From NCBI GenBank assembly GCA_934446455.1, contig CAKSEE010000002.1, positions 62,001-126,000 on the forward strand: a stretch of 64,000 nucleotides of DNA, read 5' to 3'. The notes beneath the pieces were generated by a model. It was not told the DNA's origin. It worked only from the letters and a program-made list of their open reading frames with translations, and searched no databases. Made by a program: the position numbers and the translations under genes. Below, one piece after another: positions 24,739 to 33,966 of the stretch; the stretch's first letter is position 1, and each line of letters opens with the position of its first letter. This DNA comes from an uncultured Oscillospiraceae bacterium. Its GTDB lineage: Bacteria; Bacillota; Clostridia; Oscillospirales; Ruminococcaceae.

Positions 24739-25617
24739 TTATATAGTATAGACTTTGATGCTTTTCTCAATAGGAATAGCCAAATTCTTGTTAAACAAAA
24801 CAAGATTCTTACCTTTATCATTTACTGTGCTTTTATAGATAATTCCACAGTACCCTAATGACTGAAAATAGTGAGCAATGCAATGAAATGGTGCGTAGAT
24901 TAAGCTTTTATTATCTGAATTCAGTGGAACAAATAATTCACTTGATATTATATTTGCATAAGCTGCGACAATCATTCTTTTGCAAATCGGATGTTGTTCA
25001 AGTATTTCAGTTTCCACAATAAATGGGTTCTTTTTACGCTGGCTTTTTATCAGCCTTCTTATCTCTTGCTGTTGCTGTGTGGGTGACCATGTATCTCCTA
25101 CTGTTAAGTCAACTAATTTAGCATCATGTTTAGTTGCTCCAAATTCACACAAAGCAAATCTATTACCGGTTATTACTCTGCACTCCTTTTCGGAACACCT
25201 ACGTGCTTTATCTTTTCCGTTTTTGGCTTTAGGGTAGCCTAAAGCTAAATATAGCCATTCCACACCTTTAGGACTAAACCTGTTATCATCTTTTATGTAC
25301 TGTGAATTTGGAATAAATCGATTTCCACTTGGCGTGGGTTCAGTCTCTCCAAGAATAGTACCTCTGATTAGATAAGCATTATTACATACATCGCTTAAAG
25401 TTTTTGAGAAGTATTCTTCTCCACCATCAGTCGTAAAGAGACTATCAAATTCTGATAGAAATTTACTTTTGGTTGCTTCAGATTCATCATCAAATGAATA
25501 TTTACCTACTTGAAGATCTTTACGTAGTAGCTCCCACTTTGCTTTTATCGCTTTATGAGCAACCATCATATCTTCAGGTTTATAACTATTACTTTTTTGA
25601 ACAATTTTCGCTTTCAT
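24739..25617 (-). CDS. RES-domain protein (candidate NAD-degrading effector)
   Basis: 292 residues. A helical N-terminal region (about 1-80) precedes a RES domain: Arg85 in YLIRGT, R113FSPKG, Tyr123 in WLYLALG, Glu145 and Ser263 in GIIYKST, followed by NLVLF. These match the conserved Arg, Tyr, Glu and Ser spacing known from RES toxins such as MbcT, which break down NAD+. It is the last gene of the five-gene minus-strand operon, 49 bases after the helicase gene. There is no Xre antitoxin beside it, so its activity would need to be held in check by the other operon proteins. The role as abortive-infection effector is inference. Confidence 0.75.
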   Translation of the reverse strand: MKAKIVQKSNSYKPEDMMVAHKAIKAKWELLRKDLQVGKYSFDDESEATKSKFLSEFDSLFTTDGGEEYFSKTLSDVCNNAYLIRGTILGETEPTPSGNRFIPNSQYIKDDNRFSPKGVEWLYLALGYPKAKNGKDKARRCSEKECRVITGNRFALCEFGATKHDAKLVDLTVGDTWSPTQQQQEIRRLIKSQRKKNPFIVETEILEQHPICKRMIVAAYANIISSELFVPLNSDNKSLIYAPFHCIAHYFQSLGYCGIIYKSTVNDKGKNLVLFNKNLAIPIEKSIKVYTI

Positions 25618-25666
25618 AAAAACTATTCATCACCCAAATATTGATAAGTCGAACCTAATGTTTTAA

Positions 25667-27373
25667 CTAATCTTGCTTAACAAAATGGTTGTAGGTAAAA
25701 ATACTATCTTTACCTACAATTTTCTCCAAGTAGCTTTCAAATTCATCATTAATTGGTACAGTTACAAATATTGCTAATCTTTTAATAGATCTTGAGCAGC
25801 AGACATAGAATAGATTTCTATTTCTAATATAGACATCATATTCTTTTCCTGATAAATTCGTTGGATCTAAATAGACTTGTTCATCAAATTTATAGTTATT
25901 CCATCCTCGCCCAATAATGAAAAGTACATTTTCATATTCCTCACCTTTTACACCGTGTTCGGTTGAATAGTCTGATTGCGGTGAAAAGAAAGCAATTGCA
26001 TTTACAATTTCCGAATAACTAATATTATATAACTCGGATAATGATACTTTATTGTATATATAATCTGGATTTGACAGATGTGCTTTATAGTTTTCTACTA
26101 TTATAGATGGAATAGGGATTATTTGCGCGTTTTCTATACATACATTTATTACGTCTCTTATTGTTTTTTCTCGTGCCTCTTTCAATGCTTCATACAATTT
26201 ATGCCATGATTTCTTTTGTTTTTTTCTTTCTATAAGCATACGATGTGTTTTTAAAGCATCACACAAATCATTTATATTATTATCACATAATGCCTTATAG
26301 AGAGGTTCGATAATATTCTGAAAGAATTTCAAATACTCATTTTTTTCCTCTTTCAACGAATCTCCTAATAATGTAAGCACATTATCATAATGCTGTTGAT
26401 TTGCGAGCATTTTATGGGTGATCATTAGTGTTTTTACTTTGCCATTCCAATCACGTTCTAATTGTTTTTTTACATTATCAACGTAACATACAAGGTCATT
26501 TTGAGCTAATTCTGACTTGTAATAACCACCTTGTCTATTGCCTTGGTAATCTTGTGTTGTTATCACGAAAACTTGTCCATCATCTTGCTGATCTACGGCT
26601 TCTTGTTGAAAATCAGGTCTAATTGCGTTTAGGGCATTTACTACAGCCACATTTGAACGAAAATTCAATTTTTTTTGTATTTCAATAAGCTGGTTGCTGT
26701 CTATTTTTCCACAAGCACCATTTGATGTATAAATAGTTTGCCATGAATCACCAAAGAAACCAAATTGAATGGTTTTCGAGCCTTCTACAAAGTGCTCTAT
26801 AAATTTATCAGTCAATATCTTAAAAGAATCCTGATATTCATCAATTAATACGATTGGATATCTTAGCGATAGAAGTCTTCTGAATTTTATATTATCTAAG
26901 AATTTGGCAAACAGTTTAATAACATCATCATGGTAAAGATATAAAGTTCCGTTATCTATATACCTTGAACCAAGCATATATGCAACATTAGAAACCTGAT
27001 TTATGGTTACTCCTTCGGGTAATAGGCCTAATTCTTCTACATAGTTTTTAATAGTTTGCTGAAATTGATTTATTGAATCCCACGCAAAAGAATGAATTGT
27101 TGAAGGGACGATTGAACTATCAGCAGAAAGTCTTTCAAGTATTACGTTTACAGCAGCGTTAGTATATGTAATACACGCTATATTCTTTTTCTTTCTTCTA
27201 AATTCTTGACATTTATTTTGTTCCAGCCAATCAATAACTTTTAGAAGGGAATATGTCTTTCCCGAGCCTGCACCTGCTTCAACTATAAAACTGTTTCCTG
27301 ATTTTAAAGCATCAATAATATGATTATCAATAGCATCAGCTTGTTCTTGAATTCTTTTATTAAGTATAGCCAT
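25667..27373 (-). CDS. UvrD/Rep-type helicase (GajB-like)
   Basis: 568 residues, superfamily 1A helicase. Walker A AGAGSGKT (33-40), motif Ia CITYTNAAV, motif II DEYQD (178-182), motif III FGDSWQTIY, and a C-terminal motif VI YVCCSRSIKRL. It lies 11 bases after the OLD-type nuclease gene, the arrangement that defines Gabija (GajA-GajB) and class 2 OLD loci. It is longer than the usual GajB (about 490). Known role of the family: sensing or unwinding DNA together with GajA. ATG 27373 follows AAGGTAGA. Confidence 0.9.
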   Translation of the reverse strand: MAILNKRIQEQADAIDNHIIDALKSGNSFIVEAGAGSGKTYSLLKVIDWLEQNKCQEFRRKKKNIACITYTNAAVNVILERLSADSSIVPSTIHSFAWDSINQFQQTIKNYVEELGLLPEGVTINQVSNVAYMLGSRYIDNGTLYLYHDDVIKLFAKFLDNIKFRRLLSLRYPIVLIDEYQDSFKILTDKFIEHFVEGSKTIQFGFFGDSWQTIYTSNGACGKIDSNQLIEIQKKLNFRSNVAVVNALNAIRPDFQQEAVDQQDDGQVFVITTQDYQGNRQGGYYKSELAQNDLVCYVDNVKKQLERDWNGKVKTLMITHKMLANQQHYDNVLTLLGDSLKEEKNEYLKFFQNIIEPLYKALCDNNINDLCDALKTHRMLIERKKQKKSWHKLYEALKEAREKTIRDVINVCIENAQIIPIPSIIVENYKAHLSNPDYIYNKVSLSELYNISYSEIVNAIAFFSPQSDYSTEHGVKGEEYENVLFIIGRGWNNYKFDEQVYLDPTNLSGKEYDVYIRNRNLFYVCCSRSIKRLAIFVTVPINDEFESYLEKIVGKDSIFTYNHFVKQD

Positions 27374-27384
27374 ATCATTCTACC

Positions 27385-29466
27385 TTAATCTTTTATTGTT
27401 TTTATGGTTAGGTTTTGTTTTCTCTTTTCTTTGACGGTGATTGTAACAGGATATACTATCTTTTCTTGATTGTTAAGCCATATTAGCCCATCAACAATGT
27501 ATGAAGGTGTTTGATATTCTAAAAAATCATCGTCAGTCAATAATTGCAAAGAAAAGTTTGTTTTCTTTTGTTTTTCCGAATCGAAAGAAAAATTACTATC
27601 AGAATGGCTAATACCATATAGCTCTCTATTAACATTCATGATAGCCTCCTCCAAACTTCGAGCATGATATCCGTTTTCTTCTTTTTGAAATTCGATATGT
27701 CTAAATCCATTAGTGAGTTTATCGTTGGATATTAGTTTATATACATCTTCTATCTTTACTGTAGTAGATAAGGGAATATTCAATTTATCGTGACACCATT
27801 TCATGATAGTTGCATTGGAAGTTCTTTTTGCTTTATCTTTCAAACATTTTTTTCCTTTTGAAGTAACAAAATCAATGTCTGTTAGTATTAACGTTGGTAT
27901 TCCAAGGAAGTCTATAAAATCAAAGAACCTGTGAGCATATGCTCCTCCAACTTCTATTATTGAGCAATATTGAGATGCTAAGGTTGGCGATTTTGTGTTG
28001 AACAAACCAGCTTGATCACATTTATTAATCATATCTGGAATCAAAAGTCTCTCAGCTGCTCCTTCAACCAATATAGCTTTATCACAAAAGTAAAGATCAC
28101 ATCTGCTTATTGTCATGTATTTATGTAGGAATTGCAAATTGTTTTGCTTTTCTTCATCATTTTGACACGTATTATAGAAGTCAGTTAAATTCTTACATAT
28201 AACACATTCTTTCAACCTCTTAAAATATCTGACTTGTGTAAAAGGAACTGAATTAGCTATATATGACGAATGAGTAGAAATCAATATTTGAATTTTATTG
28301 CCTGTAAAACCTTCAAGAACCTCACTAATATACTTTACAAAAACGGTTTGTAATTGAGGATGCATATGTGCTTCAGGTTCTTCCAAAAAAAGTAAAGGAA
28401 TTGCAGAAAGTGAATTCTTTTTGATTTCTTGTGCGAACTCTTGCAATAAAAACACTATTTTTATAAGATTTTTATAACCCAGACCATTGTGGGAACTTGG
28501 TAGAGTTTCATTTTCTCCACTAATTGAATATGCAAGATCAGTGTCTTTAATGATATTATCTTTCAACAATATTTGCGTTGTTGCCTTTAATTGCAAGTCT
28601 TCTGCCGTCGGATATCCGAAGCGTATCATTTTTGTAATTATTTCTTCAAGAAGTTTATTGATCTCATCTTGAGCTTTAATGCTTTCCTGTTCAACATAAG
28701 CTTTAAGTTTTTCGATTTTTTTATTTATATTATCTTCAAAAGGAATAACACCATCTTGAAAAATGCGTTCCATCACCTGTCCTATTGGTTTTTTATCATG
28801 ATTATCAAGTTCATCTAAACCACGTTCAGCTGATATTCTTTTGAATATAAAAACATCTCTGAGATGGGATACTTCTCTTATCTGAAAAACAGATGGGTTA
28901 GTGGGATTGATTGCTTTTACACTAATTTCAAATATCTTGTTAAAATTTGTACTGAGGTAATTTGAAATTGCTATTATTTCACTGCTTTTTTTACTTTTAG
29001 CTGTAGGATTAGTTACTTTTAGCAGACTTATTTTATCAGTTATTTCCGATATAATGGTATCAGAGAGTATGCTTTGATATTCTACCAAAATGCGAGCTAT
29101 GTTATTGTTAATATCTAAATCAATAATAAATGGTGAGAGTGCTCCAAGATACTCATCCTCAGCTTCATTTGAATAATCAATATCAAACTGAATAGCTGTT
29201 TTTGGAATCAAGTCTTTGGCTTTGTCAATAGAAATTTTCCCTTTTACGACTTTCCATAAGACTTCATATAATGTGCTTCTACATTGTATCGGATAATCAG
29301 CAAAATCCAAGTCTTTTCTGCCTGATAGAACACGTTGCAGAATAGATAAAAACGAAGTTTTACCAGCATTGTTTTTACCAACTATTAGTGTCAGTGCTTC
29401 GTCTAAATGTATATTGGTATCAAGAAGAAGTCTGTAATTCCAAATATGTACATTACTCAGTAACAT
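27385..29466 (-). CDS. OLD-family ATPase with TOPRIM nuclease (GajA-like)
   Basis: 693 residues. ABC-type ATPase: Walker A GKNNAGKTS (30-38), a long helical insertion (about 130-310), signature-like NGLGYKN (327-333), Walker B LLFLEEPEAHMHP (358-370) and a switch region STHSSYIANS. TOPRIM nuclease: Glu468 in LVEGAAE, a VGGAYA turn and the Asp-X-Asp pair 530-532 (LILTDIDFV). Family members cut DNA at an ATP-regulated step. It is longer than typical GajA (about 580), with an extra C-terminal segment of about 100 residues. It sits 25 bases after the specificity-subunit gene, tying the pair to the restriction-modification genes. Confidence 0.9.
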   Translation of the reverse strand: MLLSNVHIWNYRLLLDTNIHLDEALTLIVGKNNAGKTSFLSILQRVLSGRKDLDFADYPIQCRSTLYEVLWKVVKGKISIDKAKDLIPKTAIQFDIDYSNEAEDEYLGALSPFIIDLDINNNIARILVEYQSILSDTIISEITDKISLLKVTNPTAKSKKSSEIIAISNYLSTNFNKIFEISVKAINPTNPSVFQIREVSHLRDVFIFKRISAERGLDELDNHDKKPIGQVMERIFQDGVIPFEDNINKKIEKLKAYVEQESIKAQDEINKLLEEIITKMIRFGYPTAEDLQLKATTQILLKDNIIKDTDLAYSISGENETLPSSHNGLGYKNLIKIVFLLQEFAQEIKKNSLSAIPLLFLEEPEAHMHPQLQTVFVKYISEVLEGFTGNKIQILISTHSSYIANSVPFTQVRYFKRLKECVICKNLTDFYNTCQNDEEKQNNLQFLHKYMTISRCDLYFCDKAILVEGAAERLLIPDMINKCDQAGLFNTKSPTLASQYCSIIEVGGAYAHRFFDFIDFLGIPTLILTDIDFVTSKGKKCLKDKAKRTSNATIMKWCHDKLNIPLSTTVKIEDVYKLISNDKLTNGFRHIEFQKEENGYHARSLEEAIMNVNRELYGISHSDSNFSFDSEKQKKTNFSLQLLTDDDFLEYQTPSYIVDGLIWLNNQEKIVYPVTITVKEKRKQNLTIKTIKD

Positions 29467-29491
29467 ATACTATCACCTTCTAAAACAACTA

Positions 29492-30610
29492 TTAAATTCT
29501 ATCACCATAAGGCAGGGATTTGATATAATCCTCCATAAACTGCCAATCAGGAATAAATCCTTCATCTGAAAATCGCTTTGCCTCATCAATAATTGGCAAA
29601 CCATCATTATTATGGCAGATTGGTAATTTCAAAACAGTCTCTTTTACTCTGTCCATAAGAAAAGCTCTTCCATAAGAATAACGGTATTGTTCATTGTTAA
29701 GCAATGTAACAATAAATAAACCTGTATATGTATTGAGCCAATTTGCGCGGACTACAATCATATGATCTCCAGTAACAAATTTTTCCTCTTGGTAAAAACA
29801 AGTAGCTGTTGTATCACCTATTGTAATTGCATTTCCTTCTTCAACATAAGATATGGCTTTATTTTTTACTATCAGTTCACAGCCGTTATCTTCAGCTGTT
29901 CTTGTAATATAACGTAATGTTGAGTCGAGTTTAACATTCTGTTCAGTTAGATCATCCTTTGTGTATGCGTGAGCTTTGTAAATGCTTTTAATAAGCCTTC
30001 CAAATTCAAATTCTTGCCATCTATCTTTATTTAACTTTAATGCGGTTGTGTGCTTGGTAGTTAATGGCTTATAATGAAGAGATTTTATATAATTCTCTAT
30101 AAATTGCCAATCCGGAATATATCCGTTCTCTGAGTATTTATGTGTTTGATCTATTATTGGTACATTATATTTGTCTATAATTACTGGCAGCTTTATATCA
30201 AAGTCTTTATTTATATGAGAATTTAGTTCTCTTCCAAAAGCATAGTATTTAACTTTGCTTTCAAATCTAACAAGTCCGGAAATAAACAAATTAACCTGTT
30301 TACTCATTTCTGGAAATTTTGATTTCATAACAGCAACATTTTGTGCGGTATAGAAAGGCTCTTCTTGAACAAAGCATGAACCTAAATAACTTCCTCCAAG
30401 TGCAACTGTAACTAAGCCAGCTTCAAAAGGTACAATACCATCAATATAATCAACTTTTATATCAACGCCATTATTATAGCTTACCCTGGATACAAAATTT
30501 ATCTGTGGATTATCGTCATTCATTTTATTCTTATCGAATCCGTTCCCCATTTGAATCGAAAACAATTCTCTAAGATAGAAAGACTTCCAATTTTCAGTAT
30601 TAAGATTCAT
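29492..30610 (-). CDS. Restriction-modification specificity subunit (two target domains)
   Basis: 372 residues with two half-repeats. Each consists of a variable target-recognition domain and a conserved helical spacer: PDWQFIENYIKSLHY (about residues 175-190) and PDWQFMEDYIKSLPY near the C-terminus, as in BcgI-like and type I S subunits. Two domains imply a bipartite DNA target. The ATG overlaps the end of the methyltransferase gene by 11 bases. A DNA methylase and nuclease partner is encoded just upstream, and there is no separate HsdR. The recognition sequence cannot be predicted from these domains. Confidence 0.85.
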   Translation of the reverse strand: MNLNTENWKSFYLRELFSIQMGNGFDKNKMNDDNPQINFVSRVSYNNGVDIKVDYIDGIVPFEAGLVTVALGGSYLGSCFVQEEPFYTAQNVAVMKSKFPEMSKQVNLFISGLVRFESKVKYYAFGRELNSHINKDFDIKLPVIIDKYNVPIIDQTHKYSENGYIPDWQFIENYIKSLHYKPLTTKHTTALKLNKDRWQEFEFGRLIKSIYKAHAYTKDDLTEQNVKLDSTLRYITRTAEDNGCELIVKNKAISYVEEGNAITIGDTTATCFYQEEKFVTGDHMIVVRANWLNTYTGLFIVTLLNNEQYRYSYGRAFLMDRVKETVLKLPICHNNDGLPIIDEAKRFSDEGFIPDWQFMEDYIKSLPYGDRI

Positions 30611-32540
30611 TGATCATTCCCTCTTTTACTAAATAAGAAAGATAATTATTTAGAGTTTGCTGAAAATCTGATTCAGAAAGTGTTGTGTAGTCTGTTTTCA
30701 TATACGCTTCGCATAACCATTCATCATTGGCTGTGACTACTGCTGTCGCAGACAATCCATCTACTGACTCTTTGTTAACAAACAAAGAAAGCCATCTTTC
30801 TTCAACTGTCTTCCACTTTGAATGACCTTCGTTATCAAATTGCTCGATTCTTCCAAGATTTTTCTTTTTTTTGAATTCATCATTTTTATAGTATCCAAAA
30901 AAAGATTTTTTTGCTTTGCCAGTTGAGTCACAATGCGGTTTTCCTAATGTAAATAGCATACAACAAGCAGATACAGCAGCACCAGGATAAAAAATTTCGG
31001 CTGGCAATGTAAAAACTGCCTCAAGAGTATTATTTTCAAGCATATAACTCTTTTCTTGTGTAATAATATCACTTTGACCTATAGCAGCAGAAACAGGAAG
31101 CAACACAGCGAGCTTAACCTGTTTCGTAGGCTTACCAGCTTTTTCTTTCAGATCATTCAGTTCTTTTATAACATCAGAAAGGAAATGAACGAATACAAAT
31201 CCCTTAGTTGGGTCTTCTTTTCCGTCCTTTGCTTTAGCAGTCCATGTTGATTTATAGGCGGAAGGAATACCAATAGGTTTTGCATTATAAGGCGGATTCA
31301 TCAGAATTATATCAGGGTCGGCTTCCATGATAAACTTCTTATTATCAAAGATACTGCCAAACTTGATGTTTGAATTGCCGTCACCATGAATAAGCATATT
31401 GGTTGTAGACAGACCATAGGCTTTTTCTTCAACTTCAATACCAAAAATGTGTTTTTCCTTTACTTGTCTTATCAGTTCCTCGGCTTCCTTTTCAGTTTTA
31501 TCTCTGCGACAATCAGCAATTTCTTTTACCATTGCCTGCACTAAGAATGATCCGCTTCCACAAGTGCCGTCCAGAACGACCTTTGTTCTATCTACATCTG
31601 TTATTCGGCACATGAATTCAGTGATGTGATCAGGAGTGAATGCCTGATTTTTATCGGCTTTGCCAGTATACTTATTAAAAGCAATAAAGAAAAGGTTCAG
31701 TATATCCTGTCCCTCGGAACTGTCAGCATCAATATATCTGTAAATATCCATAAGGATAGTATCGAGTATTTCAATCCAATCTTTAATTTTCAGTTTCTTG
31801 ACTTTCTGATCGTTGAGGACATTCTTCTGTAATAGTTCAATTTTCTTTGTCTTGTTTTCAGAATTATCAAGAAGATTATCAAGAGTATTTTTTATGCCGG
31901 CACGTATTTCTTCAGCAGACATCATTTTCCAAACATCATCAAGCTTATCTTTAAGTGCGTCATCAATTCTTGTAGCACCTGTTTTCTTTACCATATCTTT
32001 GATATAAAGAAGTGTAGTGCCTACAAATTGACTGCGAAGCTTCTCGTCAATGTCCTTTTTATGAAGTAGCTCATTAAGATCATAAGTGTTTTTCATGACA
32101 CGTTCTTTATCATTCTGTCTCGCAGTATCAAATAGTTTTACGTAGTGCTCCATTGTATCAAGAACGGTTTCCTCTTTCAAAAGGTGAGAATCGTCAACAG
32201 AATAACGCCATACCTTTATCTTATCATTGTTGGTATTTGCAAGAATAGCAATAATTTTTATCCCTTTATGTAAAGCACGTTCTTCTTCAACATATTCTGC
32301 CAACTGCTTTTCGTCAGCTTTAGTGAAGCTCTGCTTTGTCTCGATTAATACTGCAACGCTATTATTTTCAAAACGTATATCTAACTTGAAATGCTTGACA
32401 GCGTGACCTACAGCTTTTTCAAGCTTTTCTTTACTACCTGCTTCCTGTACATAGCTGTATTCACCTGCTTCTATGTTAGTGGTAAGATATTCCTTACCAA
32501 TACGATCAATCATTTCATGCCTATTCACAATCAACACCAC
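30600..32540 (-). CDS. Nuclease-methyltransferase fusion (BcgI A-subunit-like)
   Basis: About 646 residues. N-terminal PD-(D/E)xK-like nuclease: Asp54, then LIETK with Glu67 and Lys69. A helical connector follows (about 120-290). An N6-adenine methyltransferase of the gamma class comes next: motif I VLDGTCGSGSF (322-332) and catalytic NPPY (415-418). Size and order match BcgI A (about 640), which works with a single S subunit and cuts on both sides of its site. The start is uncertain: GTG 32540 or ATG 32513 (after AATAGG). It is the first gene of the operon, with a consensus promoter upstream. A type I HsdM with an unusual N-terminus is the alternative reading. Confidence 0.85.
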   Translation of the reverse strand: MVLIVNRHEMIDRIGKEYLTTNIEAGEYSYVQEAGSKEKLEKAVGHAVKHFKLDIRFENNSVAVLIETKQSFTKADEKQLAEYVEEERALHKGIKIIAILANTNNDKIKVWRYSVDDSHLLKEETVLDTMEHYVKLFDTARQNDKERVMKNTYDLNELLHKKDIDEKLRSQFVGTTLLYIKDMVKKTGATRIDDALKDKLDDVWKMMSAEEIRAGIKNTLDNLLDNSENKTKKIELLQKNVLNDQKVKKLKIKDWIEILDTILMDIYRYIDADSSEGQDILNLFFIAFNKYTGKADKNQAFTPDHITEFMCRITDVDRTKVVLDGTCGSGSFLVQAMVKEIADCRRDKTEKEAEELIRQVKEKHIFGIEVEEKAYGLSTTNMLIHGDGNSNIKFGSIFDNKKFIMEADPDIILMNPPYNAKPIGIPSAYKSTWTAKAKDGKEDPTKGFVFVHFLSDVIKELNDLKEKAGKPTKQVKLAVLLPVSAAIGQSDIITQEKSYMLENNTLEAVFTLPAEIFYPGAAVSACCMLFTLGKPHCDSTGKAKKSFFGYYKNDEFKKKKNLGRIEQFDNEGHSKWKTVEERWLSLFVNKESVDGLSATAVVTANDEWLCEAYMKTDYTTLSESDFQQTLNNYLSYLVKEGMINES

Positions 32541-32576
32541 TTTCTAATGGGATATTTCGACAAAATATATAAAATA

Positions 32577-32605
32577 ATTATACCATAATTCCTTTGAAAA
32601 AGCAA
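32577..32605 (-). promoter_or_regulatory. Promoter of the five-gene defence operon
   Basis: On the minus strand TTGCTT (32605-32600) and TATAAT (32582-32577), spacer 17, about 40 bases before the first gene. Confidence 0.7.
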
Positions 32606-32670
32606 TATGTAATCGTGGGATTTCACCTGTTTTTCGACATCTGCAACTTTGACGCCAGTGGATTCAAAGT

Positions 32671-33690
32671 TCACTCCTTCTTCCCAAACCTCTCAACAAG
32701 CTCTTCTGCAATAGCCTTCATCTCAGCCTTATACTTAGTACTGAGTTTTTCAAGCTCCTTGGTAGGGAGACCGTTGCGTATCAGTCGCTTTTTGAGCTTA
32801 TCCATATCGTCCATACGCTCCTGTTTCGCCTGCATAAAATCGTCGAATTCGGCAGGGTGGTACTTCTCGATGCCAGCTTCAACGAGAACCTTCTTATATC
32901 TGCGGACATAGGCATCATAATCTCGCTTCACGGCTGAGTATGCCTTTGTATTTTCCTTGTATATGGCTTCCTTCTGCTGTTTCTGTGCTTCGATGCACTC
33001 GGCGGAGTGACAGCAGACTTCTCTTTCCGTTCCGAGAAACAGCTTATGACAGAAACCGCACTCGCAGACAATCCACTTGTTATGATGAACGAGCTGTCCG
33101 ATCTCTGCAAGGATGGTAAGCAGGCAATTGTCGCTTTCACGGAACACATTGAATGTGTAATCATCGGCAGCAACTACCGTTCTTCCGGACTGTATCATAA
33201 AATGCTCCATAGTAGACTTATGGCTGAAATACGCATCACTGCACATCAATGCGAACTGCGTATCCATATACGCCATGAGCTTTCGGGAAACCTCATCCTG
33301 TATCTTTCTCCTGTTGAGCTTGGCGATAACAACGTCATTCGGTTTCAGTAGGACGTGCCTCTCCTTGTCATAGAACTCAATAACAGAGCTGACATATCCT
33401 CTGAAAAAGATATTCTCCCCATATTCAGCTATAAACCTTGCTATCATATCATCGGTGCTGACTTCAATGCTCTTGTCAATACGCAAGGCGCTGTTGAGCC
33501 TGTCCTTGAAAGCGTCATAAGGCTCGGTATGTTCGCAGAACACTTTATGCTGATTCATCAGCTCATCAAAAGTGTATGTTCTCGTATTCAGGACTGCACC
33601 GTGTATGCTTTCATCAGTATCATTAACAGACTGTGCGATATTTATCGTGCGGTCTGTTTCGTTTATACGGTAAATTGTCGTAGTTCCCAT
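32671..33690 (-). CDS. Element protein with zinc-binding CxxC motifs, 339 aa
   Basis: ATG 33690 is chosen because GAGGAG lies just upstream; the longer frame start at 33741 has no site. It is mostly helical, with a C-x-C-x2-C ... C-C-x5-C cluster at about residue 215-240 (CECGFCHKLF, EVCCHSAEC), typical of a metal-binding zinc finger, then a long coiled C-terminus. It resembles the DUF6076 proteins of Clostridia mobile elements; that match is by memory and unverified. It is divergent from the DUF3987 gene and probably belongs to the element backbone rather than to the defence operon. Confidence 0.65.
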   Translation of the reverse strand: MGTTTIYRINETDRTINIAQSVNDTDESIHGAVLNTRTYTFDELMNQHKVFCEHTEPYDAFKDRLNSALRIDKSIEVSTDDMIARFIAEYGENIFFRGYVSSVIEFYDKERHVLLKPNDVVIAKLNRRKIQDEVSRKLMAYMDTQFALMCSDAYFSHKSTMEHFMIQSGRTVVAADDYTFNVFRESDNCLLTILAEIGQLVHHNKWIVCECGFCHKLFLGTEREVCCHSAECIEAQKQQKEAIYKENTKAYSAVKRDYDAYVRRYKKVLVEAGIEKYHPAEFDDFMQAKQERMDDMDKLKKRLIRNGLPTKELEKLSTKYKAEMKAIAEELVERFGKKE

Positions 33691-33808
33691 ACGCTCTCCT
33701 CGCTTTCGGTATCTTCTGATATTATAATATATCACACGCAAAATGTCAATTATAATGCGTATTATAGCGTAATATACAGCATATTCAAAAATATTATACG
33801 TATTTTTT

Positions 33809-33822
33809 TGCGTAAATACGCA
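33809..33822 (-). promoter_or_regulatory. Inverted repeat around CGTAAATACG, divergent control region
   Basis: TGCGTA-AA-TACGCA in the 276-bp gap between the divergent genes at 33690 and 33967. The gap is very AT-rich, with further imperfect repeats such as GCGTATTATAGCGTAATATA (about 33758-33777). Confidence 0.45.
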
Positions 33823-33966
33823 CTACACGCACAGGACCTCCGAAAGAAATGTTACAATGGTCATGTCAGCAGGCGACGGTCGGCTGACAGCGGTATTGCA
33901 TACAAGATGCTGACCGCTATACATATAAATTCGCTTTTATAAATACATCTGAAAGGAAGATGATAG

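Noticed and set aside
24683..32605. CRISPR array or toxin-antitoxin Xre gene next to the RES gene
   Set aside because: No repeat-spacer pattern and no Xre-like frame is present on either side of the RES gene.
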